Below, piece after piece: positions 1-8,610 of a stretch of DNA of 64,000 bases. This stretch comes from Hathewaya limosa. GTDB taxonomy: Bacteria > Bacillota > Clostridia > Clostridiales > Clostridiaceae. Position 1 is the first letter of the stretch, and the number at the start of each line of letters is the position of its first letter. Below the pieces are notes generated by a model, which made no database searches, was not told the origin of the DNA, and saw only the letters and a program-made list of their open reading frames with translations. The position numbers and the translations under genes are program-made. The stretch lies in assembly GCF_030815255.1 (NCBI RefSeq), contig NZ_JAUSWN010000007.1:60868-124867 (forward strand), written 5' to 3'.

Positions 1-1
1 C

Positions 2-1087
2 TATTATGTTGATGGTGATACTAAATATGTTGTATGTAATGCAGATGAAGGTGAACCGGGAACATTTAAAGATAAAGTTATTTTAGATAAAGATCCTTTA
101 AGGCTAATTGAAGGTATGACTATAGCTGCCTATATTTTAGGTTCTAAGAAAGGGTATATTTATATAAGAGGAGAATATGCACAATCTCAAAAAATAGTAA
201 ATGAAGCTATTGAAAATGCTAAGAAAAAAGGATATTTAGGAAAAAGTATTTTAGGTATGGATTTTGAATTTGATATAGAAGTTTTAACTGGTGCAGGAGG
301 ATATGTAGTAGGTGAAAATTCAGCTTTAATTGAGTCTTCAGAAGGAAAAGCAGGAAGACCTAGAATAAAACCTCCTTATATAAAAATATGTGGACTTTAT
401 AAAAAACCTACATTGGTTAATAATGTTGAAACCTTTGCAGCTATTTCATATATAGTTTCAAATGGAGGAGAAAAATATAGAAGTTACGGAACAGAGTATA
501 GTGGTGGCACTAAACTTATATGTCTTTCTGGTAATGTTAAAAATAGAGGGGTTTTCGAAGTACCTTTCGGTATAACTTTAAGAGAAATAATTTATGATAT
601 TGGTGGTGGAATTCCAGATAATAAGAACTTAAAGTTCGTTCAAATGGGAGGTTCTTCAGGTGCTTGCATATCAACTGAAATGTTAGATATACCATTATGT
701 TACAATGAATTTAAAAATGCAGGAATAAGTATAGGTTCGGGAGCTATATTAGTAGTAGATGATTCTATATGTACTTTAGAATTTTTAAAGCATATATATG
801 AGTTTTTCCTTCATGAATCTTGTGGAAAATGTACTCCATGTAGAGAAGGAAACAAACAAATTTTAAGAATATTAGGTAAATTCATACAGGGAGAAGCAAA
901 ACTTGAGGATTATAAAAACTTTGAAAAAGTTATAGAAACAATGAAGTACGCATCATTTTGTGGTCTTGGAAAATCAGCACCCACTGCGTTGAAGTCCTGT
1001 TTAAAAATATTTAAGAATGAATTTGATGAACATATAGAGCGAAAATGCAAAGTGGGATCTTGTTTTAATAATAAGGAGGAGATGTAG
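2..1087 (+). CDS. NuoF-like NADH-binding subunit of an [FeFe] hydrogenase (5' truncated by window edge)
   Basis: The reading frame is open from base 2, so the start lies outside the window. The visible protein begins in the FMN/NADH-binding region: the first residues contain CNADEGEPGTFKD, a signature of NuoF/HoxF/HydB proteins. A later ESCGKCTPCREG motif plus a downstream Cys (SFCGLG) would bind the N3-type [4Fe-4S] cluster. The subunit would pass electrons between NAD(H) and the hydrogenase encoded 2 bases downstream, so the two are co-transcribed and probably form an electron-bifurcating or NADH-linked hydrogenase in the cytoplasm. The protein ends soon after the cluster motif. The C-terminal two-cluster ferredoxin domain seen in many bifurcating HydB subunits is absent. 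The family call is firm; bifurcation is inference. Confidence 0.93.
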   Translation, partial: YYVDGDTKYVVCNADEGEPGTFKDKVILDKDPLRLIEGMTIAAYILGSKKGYIYIRGEYAQSQKIVNEAIENAKKKGYLGKSILGMDFEFDIEVLTGAGGYVVGENSALIESSEGKAGRPRIKPPYIKICGLYKKPTLVNNVETFAAISYIVSNGGEKYRSYGTEYSGGTKLICLSGNVKNRGVFEVPFGITLREIIYDIGGGIPDNKNLKFVQMGGSSGACISTEMLDIPLCYNEFKNAGISIGSGAILVVDDSICTLEFLKHIYEFFLHESCGKCTPCREGNKQILRILGKFIQGEAKLEDYKNFEKVIETMKYASFCGLGKSAPTALKSCLKIFKNEFDEHIERKCKVGSCFNNKEEM

Positions 1088-1089
1088 TA

Positions 1090-2811
1090 ATGGCTAAGAT
1101 AAATGTAATTATAGATGGTATTGAGGTTTTAGTAGAAGAAAATACTACTATTTTAGAAGCTGCTAAACAAATAGGCATTACTATACCTACACTATGTTAT
1201 TTAAAGGGGCAAGAGATTAAGGCTAATTGTCGTATATGTACTGTAGAAATTAAGGGTAGAAATAAAATGGTTACAGCCTGTTCTACTCCGGTATATGAGG
1301 GTATGGAAGTACTTACAAATAGCAAAAAAGTTAGAGAATTAAGAAAGAATATTTTAGAACTTATATTAGCAGATCATCCTAAGGATTGTTTGAATTGTAT
1401 TAAGAATGGAAACTGTGAACTTCAAAAATTGGCAGCACAGTATAATTTAAGAACAATTGAATTTGAAAGAAGAGAAAAATATTTGCCTATAGATGATAGT
1501 AATCCATGTATAGTTAGAGACCTAAATAAATGTGTTAAATGCGGAAGATGTGTTGACGTGTGTAAGAAAGTACAAGAAATGAACATAATAAATTATGCAT
1601 TTCGTTCAGATGGATATACTATTTCAACACCATTTGGAATACCACTAGAAAAGACTTCTTGTTTATATTGTGGACAATGCACAACAGTTTGTCCAGTAGG
1701 AGCTTTACATGAAAAAGAGGATATTGATAGAGTTTGGGAAGCCATTCAAGATCCAAACATGCATGTAGTTGTACAAGCAGCACCCTCTATTAGAGTTTCA
1801 CTGGGAGAAGAATTTGGTGATGAAAGTGGGCATATAGTTACTGGAAAATTAGTAGCAGCTCTTAAGAGATTAGGATTTGATAAGGTATTTGATACTAATT
1901 TTGCAGCTGACTTAACTATTATGGAAGAAGGAAATGAATTAATTTATAGAATAAAGAATAATGGAGTAATTCCTATGATGACTTCTTGTTGTCCGGGATG
2001 GATAAATTATGTGGAAAAATTAACGCCAGATGTTATACCTAATATTTCTACATGTAAATCTCCACAAGAAATGTTTGGAAGTATAGCTAAAACATATTAT
2101 GCAGAAAAGGTAAATATAGAGCCTTCAAAAATATTTAGTGTATCTATAATGCCATGTACAGCTAAAAAAGATGAAGCACAGAGAAGAAATATTGAGGGGA
2201 TGGATGTTAGAGCTGTAGATGCTGTTTTAACTACTAGGGAACTTGCTAGAATGTTTAGAGAAACAGGGATGGATTTTAGTGTTTTAAAAGAAGAAAAATT
2301 TGATTCACCATTAGGATTAGGGTCTGGTGCTGGAACTATTTTTGGAGCTACTGGTGGAGTTATGGAGGCGGCATTAAGAACAGCCTATGAGAAAATTTCA
2401 AATGAAGAACTAAATAAACTTGAATTTAATGAGGTTAGAGGTTTAGATGGAATAAAAGAATCACAAGTTAATATAGGTGATTTAACTTTAAATGTAGCTG
2501 TTGTAAATGGTATAAAAAATGTAAGAAATATAGTTGATCAAATAAGAATGGGTAAATGCAAATACCACTTTGTAGAAGTTATGTGTTGCCCCGGTGGATG
2601 TATAGGGGGCGGTGGTCAACCGTTTACAGATGAAGAAGGGAAGAGAGAGAGAATAAAGTCATTATATAAACTAGATAAAAATCTTCCAATACGTAAGTCA
2701 CATGAAAATCCAGATATACAAATACTATATAAGGAATTCTTGGGAGAACCTTTAGGAGAAAAATCTCATAAACTTCTTCATACACATTATAGTAGTAAAA
2801 AAACTATATAA
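1090..2811 (+). CDS. hydA: [FeFe] hydrogenase catalytic subunit HydA
   Basis: This 573-residue protein has the full clostridial M3 modular layout. A plant-type [2Fe-2S] domain uses Cys36, 47, 50 and 64. A His-Cys3 [4Fe-4S] site uses His96, Cys100, Cys103 and Cys109. A two-cluster ferredoxin domain has CxxCxxCxxxC motifs at 148-158 and 191-201. The H-cluster domain carries all three signatures: TSCCPGW (298-304), MPCTAKKDE (from 354) and CCPGGC (499-504). It reduces protons or oxidises H2 in the cytoplasm with ferredoxin and, through the NuoF-like partner just upstream, NAD(H). The start ATG follows a GGAGGAG site that overlaps the end of the upstream gene. The H-cluster maturases HydEFG are not in this window. 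Confidence 0.98.
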   Translation: MAKINVIIDGIEVLVEENTTILEAAKQIGITIPTLCYLKGQEIKANCRICTVEIKGRNKMVTACSTPVYEGMEVLTNSKKVRELRKNILELILADHPKDCLNCIKNGNCELQKLAAQYNLRTIEFERREKYLPIDDSNPCIVRDLNKCVKCGRCVDVCKKVQEMNIINYAFRSDGYTISTPFGIPLEKTSCLYCGQCTTVCPVGALHEKEDIDRVWEAIQDPNMHVVVQAAPSIRVSLGEEFGDESGHIVTGKLVAALKRLGFDKVFDTNFAADLTIMEEGNELIYRIKNNGVIPMMTSCCPGWINYVEKLTPDVIPNISTCKSPQEMFGSIAKTYYAEKVNIEPSKIFSVSIMPCTAKKDEAQRRNIEGMDVRAVDAVLTTRELARMFRETGMDFSVLKEEKFDSPLGLGSGAGTIFGATGGVMEAALRTAYEKISNEELNKLEFNEVRGLDGIKESQVNIGDLTLNVAVVNGIKNVRNIVDQIRMGKCKYHFVEVMCCPGGCIGGGGQPFTDEEGKRERIKSLYKLDKNLPIRKSHENPDIQILYKEFLGEPLGEKSHKLLHTHYSSKKTI

Positions 2812-2954
2812 AAAATTATAATAGATAATAGTCAAATTATAAGAAATTACAATACTTTTTAGCTAGTTTTGTCATTTACAGCGATATAAAGGTATGCTAC
2901 CATAATACTAAACTTAGATTTGTCTAAAATATTTATAATATGGTGGGGAGAAAA

Positions 2955-3899
2955 ATGAAAAAATTAGCTCAGAGGATTCCTGTACCTATAGCGGGATTAA
3001 TGTTAGCTTTGGCTACTACAGGAAATTTATTATTATCATATGGATCTATATATAGAAATATATTTGGATCTATATCAGGATTAATATTGATACTTTTAAT
3101 ATTAAAGATATTCTTAGATTTTAAAGGAATACTAAAAGATTTAGAAAATCCTATTATAGCTAGTACAATTCCTACTTTTACTATGGGGGTAATGATTTTA
3201 ACCACATATATAAAGCCATATATACCTTTAGTAGCGAAAGGAATCTGGATATTAGCTATTATACTTCATTGTTTTTTAATAGTTTATTTTACAGTAAAAT
3301 TTATATTAAAATTTAATATAAAGAAAGTTTTTCCTAGCTATTTTATAGTGTATGTAGGGATTGCTGTAGTGAGTATAACTGCACCTGCATATAAAGCATT
3401 AAGTTTTGGTAGAGTTATATTTTGGTTTGGTTTTATTTCTTATTTGATGTTATTACCAATAGTAACTTATAGAATATTTTGTGTAAAACAAATTCAAGAA
3501 CCGGCATTACCAACTATTATAATAATGGCTGCTCCTCCAAGTCTTTGTTTAGCGGGATATATATCAAGCTTTCAAGAAAAAAGTATTATTATGATAGGTT
3601 TTTTAACAATTTTATCATTAATAATGTTTATAGTATCATTATTATATATACCTAAAATATTAAGAGGAAAGTTTTATCCGAGCTATTCAGCACTTACTTT
3701 TCCATTAGCTATAACTGCTGTAGCAATGAAACAAACTAATGTGTTTTTAATAAAAAATAATAATTCAATAGGTGCATTAAAATATTTGGTAAAAATTCAA
3801 GAATTAATAGCAGTATCAATAGTAATATATGTTTTGATAAAGTATTTTAAATTTATGTTTATTAAGGATAAAGTTGAATTAAATAAGGTTGTATCATAA
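2955..3899 (+). CDS. TDT-family (TehA-like) tellurite-resistance/dicarboxylate transporter
   Basis: This is a hydrophobic protein of about 314 residues with some ten predicted membrane segments. It opens with the RIPVPIAGLMLALATTGN segment typical of the TDT family (TehA, Mae1, SLAC1-like). Family members are passive anion channels or transporters for malate, sulfite, tellurite and related anions; the substrate here cannot be read from sequence. I chose the ATG at 2955 because GGGGAG lies four bases upstream; the in-frame ATG at 2940 lies upstream of that site. The gene stands alone, 128 bases after hydA, and ends in a strong bidirectional terminator shared with the convergent gene. Confidence 0.88.
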   Translation: MKKLAQRIPVPIAGLMLALATTGNLLLSYGSIYRNIFGSISGLILILLILKIFLDFKGILKDLENPIIASTIPTFTMGVMILTTYIKPYIPLVAKGIWILAIILHCFLIVYFTVKFILKFNIKKVFPSYFIVYVGIAVVSITAPAYKALSFGRVIFWFGFISYLMLLPIVTYRIFCVKQIQEPALPTIIIMAAPPSLCLAGYISSFQEKSIIMIGFLTILSLIMFIVSLLYIPKILRGKFYPSYSALTFPLAITAVAMKQTNVFLIKNNNSIGALKYLVKIQELIAVSIVIYVLIKYFKFMFIKDKVELNKVVS

Positions 3900-3902
3900 A
3901 TA

Positions 3903-3955
3903 AAAAAGATTATCTCAAATAAAACAGGAGTTTTATTTAGAGATAATCTTTTTTA
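3903..3955. terminator. Bidirectional intrinsic terminator
   Basis: The arms AAAGATTATCTC-A-AATAAAAC and GTTTTATT-TA-GAGATAATCTTT pair around a four-base loop. There are T-runs on both strands, so the hairpin serves both the plus-strand transporter and the convergent minus-strand gene. Confidence 0.9.
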
Positions 3956-3970
3956 TAGAAAATATAGAAA

Positions 3971-4432
3971 TTATTTAATGTTAAGATGTATTCCATCATC
4001 TAGAAGTTTACCAGCCACATAAGAAGCAACTTCGCCAGTTATTTTTATACAATGAGCCTTACGTTCGGCACAGGCAAAATCTTTAAAGTCTTTTGTCATT
4101 ACACGACAACAAGTACTCTTATACATTTCTTTTATATGATTATGTAAATCGGCGGCGGCAGGAAGCATTTTCTCATTCATAGTTTCACCATGACATCTTC
4201 CATAAACCATACCAAGAGCCATAACTCCACCACTTACAGCCCCACATAGACATCCCGATTTACCTACACCTATAGGAAAACCAGAAGCAAGTTTAGTTAC
4301 TGAATCATCAAAAGGCTTGTCTAATAAATCATTAATAGTTTTTACAACTGCCTCTGAACAGAAAAATTCACCTCTTCTAAAATAGCCTTCTGCAATTTCT
4401 CTGACAATTTGCACTTTTTCTTCTCTTGTCAT
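3971..4432 (-). CDS. C_GCAxxG_C_C family redox protein
   Basis: This 153-residue protein carries the Cys pattern that names the family: GEFFCSEAV near residue 24, then KSGCLCGAVSGGVMALG, then STCCRVMTKDF and a late CAERKAHC. These Cys-rich proteins are common in anaerobes, are sometimes fused to or found beside redox enzymes, and have no firmly assigned reaction. The start at 4432 is set by GGGAGG seven bases upstream; the longer reading frame to 4495 begins with low-complexity sequence upstream of that site and is unlikely to be translated. It is convergent with the TDT transporter and shares its terminator. Confidence 0.85.
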   Translation of the reverse strand: MTREEKVQIVREIAEGYFRRGEFFCSEAVVKTINDLLDKPFDDSVTKLASGFPIGVGKSGCLCGAVSGGVMALGMVYGRCHGETMNEKMLPAAADLHNHIKEMYKSTCCRVMTKDFKDFACAERKAHCIKITGEVASYVAGKLLDDGIHLNIK

Positions 4433-4823
4433 ATAATTACCTCCCAAAATTTTATTTATTTTTATAATAAAAATAGCATAATAATTATATTTCATTATAT
4501 AGTATAGTAAAATTATAATCCAATAGAAAATTATTATTAATGATTAAAATTTAATAGATATAAAAAATGTTAAACTGCATTATTAAAAGAATAAAAACAA
4601 AATTATTTTTATAAAGTAATTTAAGTATTAAGCCGAAAAAAGTATTAATAGAACTTTTAGAATAAAAAAGATTTGAATAAATTCTGAAAATTAAAAAAAT
4701 ATTTACAATTTTCGAAAAGATAGTATAATGGAAATAATAGCAAATAATCAATAATAGAGAGATAAAAAATATCAGGATAATTATCAAGTATATTTTATAA
4801 AATAAAAATTTAGAGGTGAGTTA
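4433..4823. other. Gene-free AT-rich intergenic region
   Basis: This stretch separates two divergently transcribed genes and must carry both promoters. A minus-strand open frame within it is Ile/Phe/Leu/Tyr-rich, lacks a ribosome binding site and looks non-coding. I see no RNA gene or riboswitch fold. Confidence 0.6.
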
Positions 4824-5345
4824 ATGTATTATGGAGAAAAGGTATGTTTAAGGGCTTATAAGGAAGAAGATATAAAGAAAGCATTACAGTTTATTAATGA
4901 TAAAGAACTTATGAAAAATTTAACTACAAAGATTCCTTTTCCTATGACTTTATGGGAAGAAGAAGAATTTATAAAATCTCAAAAATCAAATCAAAAAGGA
5001 GAGTATAACTTTGCCATAGAAGATTTAGAGGCCAAAAAGTATATAGGTGGTTGTGGTATTAACGATGTTAATTGGCTTACTAGGGTAGCTACAGTTGGTA
5101 TAATGATAGGAGATAAAGATTATTGGGGCAAAGGTTATGGCTCAGATGCTATGCAAGTTCTTATAAAGTTTATTTTTGAAGATATGAATATGAGAAAAAT
5201 AAGATTAAGTGCATTTTCATTTAATGAAAGAGCTTTAAAATGTTATACAAAGTGTGGATTTGAAATTGAAGGTGTTTTAAAAGATGAAATATTTAAAGAT
5301 GGAAAGTATTATGATGAAATGATTTTATCTATTTTTAATAAGTAA
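4824..5345 (+). CDS. GNAT-family N-acetyltransferase (RimJ/RimL-like)
   Basis: The protein has 173 residues, the usual length for RimJ/RimL-type GNAT enzymes. The N-terminal GEKVCLRAYKEEDIKKA leads into the fold. The acetyl-CoA-binding motif A is visible as IMIGDKDYWGKGYGSDAM, followed by the conserved MRKIRLSAFSFNERALKCYTKCGF strand-helix that ends the fold. It would transfer an acetyl group from acetyl-CoA to an amine, either on a protein N-terminus or a small molecule. The target is unknown. GAGGTGAG precedes the ATG. It is followed 59 bases later by a separate small gene with its own ribosome binding site. Confidence 0.92.
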   Translation: MYYGEKVCLRAYKEEDIKKALQFINDKELMKNLTTKIPFPMTLWEEEEFIKSQKSNQKGEYNFAIEDLEAKKYIGGCGINDVNWLTRVATVGIMIGDKDYWGKGYGSDAMQVLIKFIFEDMNMRKIRLSAFSFNERALKCYTKCGFEIEGVLKDEIFKDGKYYDEMILSIFNK

Positions 5346-5404
5346 ATAAATAATTTCTTCTATGTTGGGAAAAATAATAAAAACAAAACATAGGAGGAGT
5401 TAAT

Positions 5405-5659
5405 ATGGGAAATGCAAAACTTCATGTAATTACAGGTGTAGTTAAAGATAGTAAGGGTGAAATAAGTGCATATAGACTTGAAAATGGAGATATAGTTGTT
5501 AAAGAACAAGCTGTTCAAATGGCTAAGGATGGTAAAATAGATGGAGTTACTGTAGCAACATCTAAAACAGGCGAAGGATATTTAAGAAGTTATGGAGATG
5601 GAGATCCATCAAATAATTTATCTAATTTATTGATTATTGATTCAAAGGAAATTCATTAA
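5405..5659 (+). CDS. DUF3892 domain protein
   Basis: This is an 84-residue soluble protein with the DUF3892 pattern: a strand carrying HVITGVVKDSKGEISAYRLENG, a helix with KEQAVQMAKDGKIDGV, and a C-terminal GEGYLRSYGDGDPSNNLSNL. The family is widespread in Firmicutes and has no assigned function. AGGAGG eight bases upstream supports the start. An intrinsic terminator follows directly, so it is probably a single-gene or two-gene unit with the upstream acetyltransferase. Confidence 0.85.
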   Translation: MGNAKLHVITGVVKDSKGEISAYRLENGDIVVKEQAVQMAKDGKIDGVTVATSKTGEGYLRSYGDGDPSNNLSNLLIIDSKEIH

Positions 5660-5673
5660 AATTTACAATAATT

Positions 5674-5724
5674 AAAAAGCTATTTCATAGTAGGGAAAAG
5701 TCCTATTAATGAGATAGCTTTTTA
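5674..5724 (+). terminator. Intrinsic terminator after the DUF3892 gene
   Basis: AAAAAGCTAT-TTCAT pairs with ATGA-G-ATAGCTTTTT, and the 3' arm ends in a T-run. Confidence 0.85.
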
Positions 5725-5821
5725 TATTTAATACGAGTTTATAATTAATTATATAAAACTAGTATTAAATATGATAACATAAGAACTATATAATTTATTA
5801 TATTAGTTAGGGGTGAAGCAA

Positions 5822-6133
5822 ATGATTTTAGTTACTACTGATTCCATTTCAGGATGTGAAATGGAAACTATTCAATTAGTAAAAGGATCTACTATACAAT
5901 GTAAAAATTTTGGAAGTGATTTTTTAAGTGGACTTAAAAATTTAGTTGGTGGAGAATTAAAAGCTTATACCGATATGATGAATGAAGCAAGAAGGATAGC
6001 TACAGAACGAATGATTGCAGAGGCACAAGGCTTGGGGGCAAATGCTATTGTAGGAATTAGATATACAACAAGTTCTGTCGCAGCAGGTGCTGCTGAAGTT
6101 ATAGTATATGGAACAGCAGTAAAAATTAGATAA
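5822..6133 (+). CDS. YbjQ family (DUF74) heavy-metal-binding domain protein
   Basis: The protein has 103 residues and matches the YbjQ/DUF74 family along its whole length: an N-terminal MILVTTDSISG strand, a central helix ending in MNEARRIATERMIAEAQGLGANAIVGIRY, and a final strand with AAEVIVYGTAVKI. Members form pentameric rings and are annotated as putative metal-binding proteins, with no proven function. I prefer the ATG at 5822, six bases after GGGGTG, to the GTG at 5813 that is part of that ribosome binding site. Confidence 0.9.
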   Translation: MILVTTDSISGCEMETIQLVKGSTIQCKNFGSDFLSGLKNLVGGELKAYTDMMNEARRIATERMIAEAQGLGANAIVGIRYTTSSVAAGAAEVIVYGTAVKIR

Positions 6134-6140
6134 TATAAAT

Positions 6141-6182
6141 AAACCGTTATGTTGTTAATATGGATGTGGCGGTTTGTTTTTT
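6141..6182 (+). terminator. Probable intrinsic terminator
   Basis: AAACCG pairs with CGGTTT across a loop of about 23 bases that can pair further, and the 3' arm is followed by a G-T-rich and T-rich tail. It is weaker than the other terminators here. Confidence 0.55.
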
Positions 6183-6270
6183 AAAAAATTATAATACGAA
6201 CATTAATTGAATTTTAAAAATAAATGTACTATAATTAGTCTATTAAGATAACATGAAAGGATTGTATATT

Positions 6271-7350
6271 ATGGGACTATTAAATAAAACTTTGAATGAA
6301 ATAAAACCTGCCTATAAAGAGGCTATAGATAAGGCATGGAAAAGGCTAGATGGATTAACTAAGCCTGTTGGAAGTTTAGGGGAATTAGAAGAAATATCAG
6401 CTAAAATGGCTGGAATTACGGGAAAAATATATAATGAGTTTCATAAGAAAAATATTGTAATTATGTGTTCAGATAATGGAGTTGTTGAAGAGGGTGTTAG
6501 TAGTTGTCCGCAAAAACTTACATATATAGTTTCAAATAACTTTACAAAGGGAATTACAGGGGTTAATGTACTTTCACGTTTTTCTGAATCAGATATTACA
6601 GTAGTAGATGTTGGTATAATTGAAGATGTGGATAATCCTAAAATTTTAAATAGAAAAGTTAGATATAGTACGAACAATATGTGTGAAGGACCAGCTATGA
6701 CTAGAGAAGATGCTATACGTTCTATAGAAATTGGAATAGAAGTAGTAGAGAATTTAGCACGAAATGGATATGATTTATTTGGAACCGGAGAAATGGGTAT
6801 AGGAAATACAGCTACAAGTGCAACAGTTTTAAGTGTATTATCAGGTATATCAGTAGAAGAATGTACAGGCAGAGGATCAAATTTAACAGATGAAGCTTTC
6901 GAAAATAAAAAAAGAGTTTTAAGAAAAGCTATAGAAGTTAATAAACCTAATAAAAATGATGTTATAGATGTTTTAAGTAAAGTAGGTGGTCTTGATATTG
7001 CTGGACTTTGTGGTTGCTTTATTGGGGCGGCTAAAATGAGAATGCCTATTTTAATAGATGGTTTTATAGCTTCTGCAGCAGCATTATGTGCATATAAACT
7101 AGAACCTAAAGTAAAAGACTATATGTTTGCATCACATATGTCAGCAGAACCAGGGGCAGTTTTTGCAATGAAAGAAATGGGACTAAATCCTATGCTGGAT
7201 TTAAGAATGAGACTTGGTGAGGGGACAGGATGTGCCTTAGGATTTAAGATTATGGAAGCTTCTATGTATATGATGAATTATATGGGTACTTTCGATGAAG
7301 CAGGTATTGTAACAGACTATTTAATTACTCCAACAGGTGAGAAGAAATAG
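6271..7350 (+). CDS. cobT: Nicotinate-nucleotide:dimethylbenzimidazole phosphoribosyltransferase CobT
   Basis: The enzyme has about 359 residues. It transfers phosphoribose from nicotinate mononucleotide to the lower-ligand base, giving the alpha-ribazole 5'-phosphate used for the cobalamin nucleotide loop. Family landmarks are WKRLDGLTKPVGSLGELE near the N-terminus, the substrate loop MCSDNGVVEEGVS, LFGTGEMGIGNTATSATV in the middle, and the GMRLGEGTG-like segment (RMRLGEGTGCALG) carrying the catalytic Glu near the C-terminus. I chose the ATG at 6271 because AAAGGA lies nine bases upstream; the upstream in-frame ATG at 6253 is embedded in that site. It heads the cobT-cobC-cobU-cobS operon. 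No cobalamin riboswitch is visible upstream. Confidence 0.96.
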   Translation: MGLLNKTLNEIKPAYKEAIDKAWKRLDGLTKPVGSLGELEEISAKMAGITGKIYNEFHKKNIVIMCSDNGVVEEGVSSCPQKLTYIVSNNFTKGITGVNVLSRFSESDITVVDVGIIEDVDNPKILNRKVRYSTNNMCEGPAMTREDAIRSIEIGIEVVENLARNGYDLFGTGEMGIGNTATSATVLSVLSGISVEECTGRGSNLTDEAFENKKRVLRKAIEVNKPNKNDVIDVLSKVGGLDIAGLCGCFIGAAKMRMPILIDGFIASAAALCAYKLEPKVKDYMFASHMSAEPGAVFAMKEMGLNPMLDLRMRLGEGTGCALGFKIMEASMYMMNYMGTFDEAGIVTDYLITPTGEKK

Positions 7351-7360
7351 GTGATTATAG

Positions 7361-7957
7361 TTGAATATATATATAGTAAGACATGGTTACACAGATGAAA
7401 ATCATAAGGGAACTTATTATGGTGCATTAGATCCGGGAATTAATAAAAATGGAAAAAAACAATGTGAACTTATAAGAAAAGAAATAGAAAATATAAATTT
7501 TGATAAAATTTATATTAGTTCTAAAAAAAGAGCCAAGGAAACAGCAAATCTAATTGTATCTAAGAAAATAGAGTTTTATACTGACAAGAGGTTAGATGAA
7601 AGAAATTTTGGTGTTTTTGAGGGAAAAGAATATAAATATCTTATGGAAAATTACAGTGAAGAATACAAGGAATGGGAAGAAGATTGGATTAATTATAAGA
7701 TTCCAAATGGAGAAAGCCATAAAGATTTTTCACTTAGAATATATGAATTTCTAGATGAAATTTTGCAAATATATAAGGAAAATGATAATATACTTCTAGT
7801 TACTCATGCAGGAGTTATTAGAGTAATATATACCTATGTTATGAATAAAGATATTGCTTTATTCTGGAAATTTGCATCGCATAATGGGGATTTATCTCTT
7901 ATAAAGTATGAATACGGAAATATTTTCATTGATTTTATAAAGCATAATAAGGAGTGA
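7361..7957 (+). CDS. cobC: Histidine phosphatase, probable alpha-ribazole phosphatase CobC
   Basis: This 198-residue protein belongs to the phosphoglycerate-mutase superfamily. It has the phosphohistidine motif IVRHGYTDEN at the N-terminus, the second-arm residues ISSKKRAKETA and LDERNFGVFEGKEY, and the late catalytic LLVTHAGVIRVIY. In this position it should remove the 5'-phosphate from alpha-ribazole phosphate or adenosylcobalamin phosphate. It starts with TTG eleven bases after the cobT stop, with AGGTG upstream, and overlaps the region of the cobU ribosome binding site at its 3' end. Its place between cobT and cobU argues for a B12 role over a glycolytic one. Confidence 0.88.
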   Translation: MNIYIVRHGYTDENHKGTYYGALDPGINKNGKKQCELIRKEIENINFDKIYISSKKRAKETANLIVSKKIEFYTDKRLDERNFGVFEGKEYKYLMENYSEEYKEWEEDWINYKIPNGESHKDFSLRIYEFLDEILQIYKENDNILLVTHAGVIRVIYTYVMNKDIALFWKFASHNGDLSLIKYEYGNIFIDFIKHNKE

Positions 7958-7965
7958 AAAACAAT

Positions 7966-8514
7966 ATGTCGAAAATTACTTTAGTAACTGGTGGAAGTAG
8001 AAGTGGCAAAAGTACATATGCAGAAAATATTTATGAAGGTAGAGATGATGTTCTTTATATTGCAACTGCTATAGTTACAGATGAGGAGATGAAAGATAGA
8101 ATTCAGCGTCATAAAGAAAGTAGAAATCAAAACTGGAAAACTCATGAAGGATTTAAAAATTTAGATAAGGCCATAGAAAATTTTAAAGGTGGCGCAATAC
8201 TGTTAGATTGTATTACTATAATGACTACAAATCTTTTATTTGAAGAGGAAAGAGATTTTGATAATTTTTCTAAGGAAGATATGGACAATATAGTCCTACT
8301 TATTAAAAATGAATTTAAAAAATTAATAACTAAAGCTAGAAACATGAACTTAGATTTGGTTATGGTTACTAATGAAGTAGGGTGGGGAATAGTTCCAGAA
8401 TATAAAATTAGTAGAATATATAGAGATATTGCAGGATTTATAAATCAATATGTGGCATCTCTAAGTGATGAGGTTTATTTAGTGGCTTGTGGGTTACCAG
8501 TTAAATTAAAATAG
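7966..8514 (+). CDS. cobU: Adenosylcobinamide kinase / adenosylcobinamide-phosphate guanylyltransferase CobU
   Basis: The protein has about 182 residues, typical for CobU. The P-loop is TGGSRSGKSTYAE at the N-terminus; the histidine region DRIQRHKESRNQNWKTHE holds the residue that takes up GMP; and LVMVTNEVGWGIVPE follows later. It phosphorylates adenosylcobinamide and then attaches GMP to give AdoCbi-GDP, the substrate of CobS encoded next. The ATG at 7966 is eleven bases after AAGGAG; a GTG at 7954 overlapping the cobC stop is in frame but less likely. A gap of about 100 bases follows before cobS. Confidence 0.95.
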   Translation: MSKITLVTGGSRSGKSTYAENIYEGRDDVLYIATAIVTDEEMKDRIQRHKESRNQNWKTHEGFKNLDKAIENFKGGAILLDCITIMTTNLLFEEERDFDNFSKEDMDNIVLLIKNEFKKLITKARNMNLDLVMVTNEVGWGIVPEYKISRIYRDIAGFINQYVASLSDEVYLVACGLPVKLK

Positions 8515-8610
8515 TATTATACAACTATGTAATAAAAAGATATATTATATTTAAAGATAGATATTTTTAATGAGTAATTATTAATTGACTTATGAATAGT
8601 AGGTGAAATT

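Noticed and set aside
4551..4787. Minus-strand 78-residue open frame
   Set aside because: It is Ile/Phe/Leu/Tyr-rich low-complexity translation of AT-rich DNA with no ribosome binding site.
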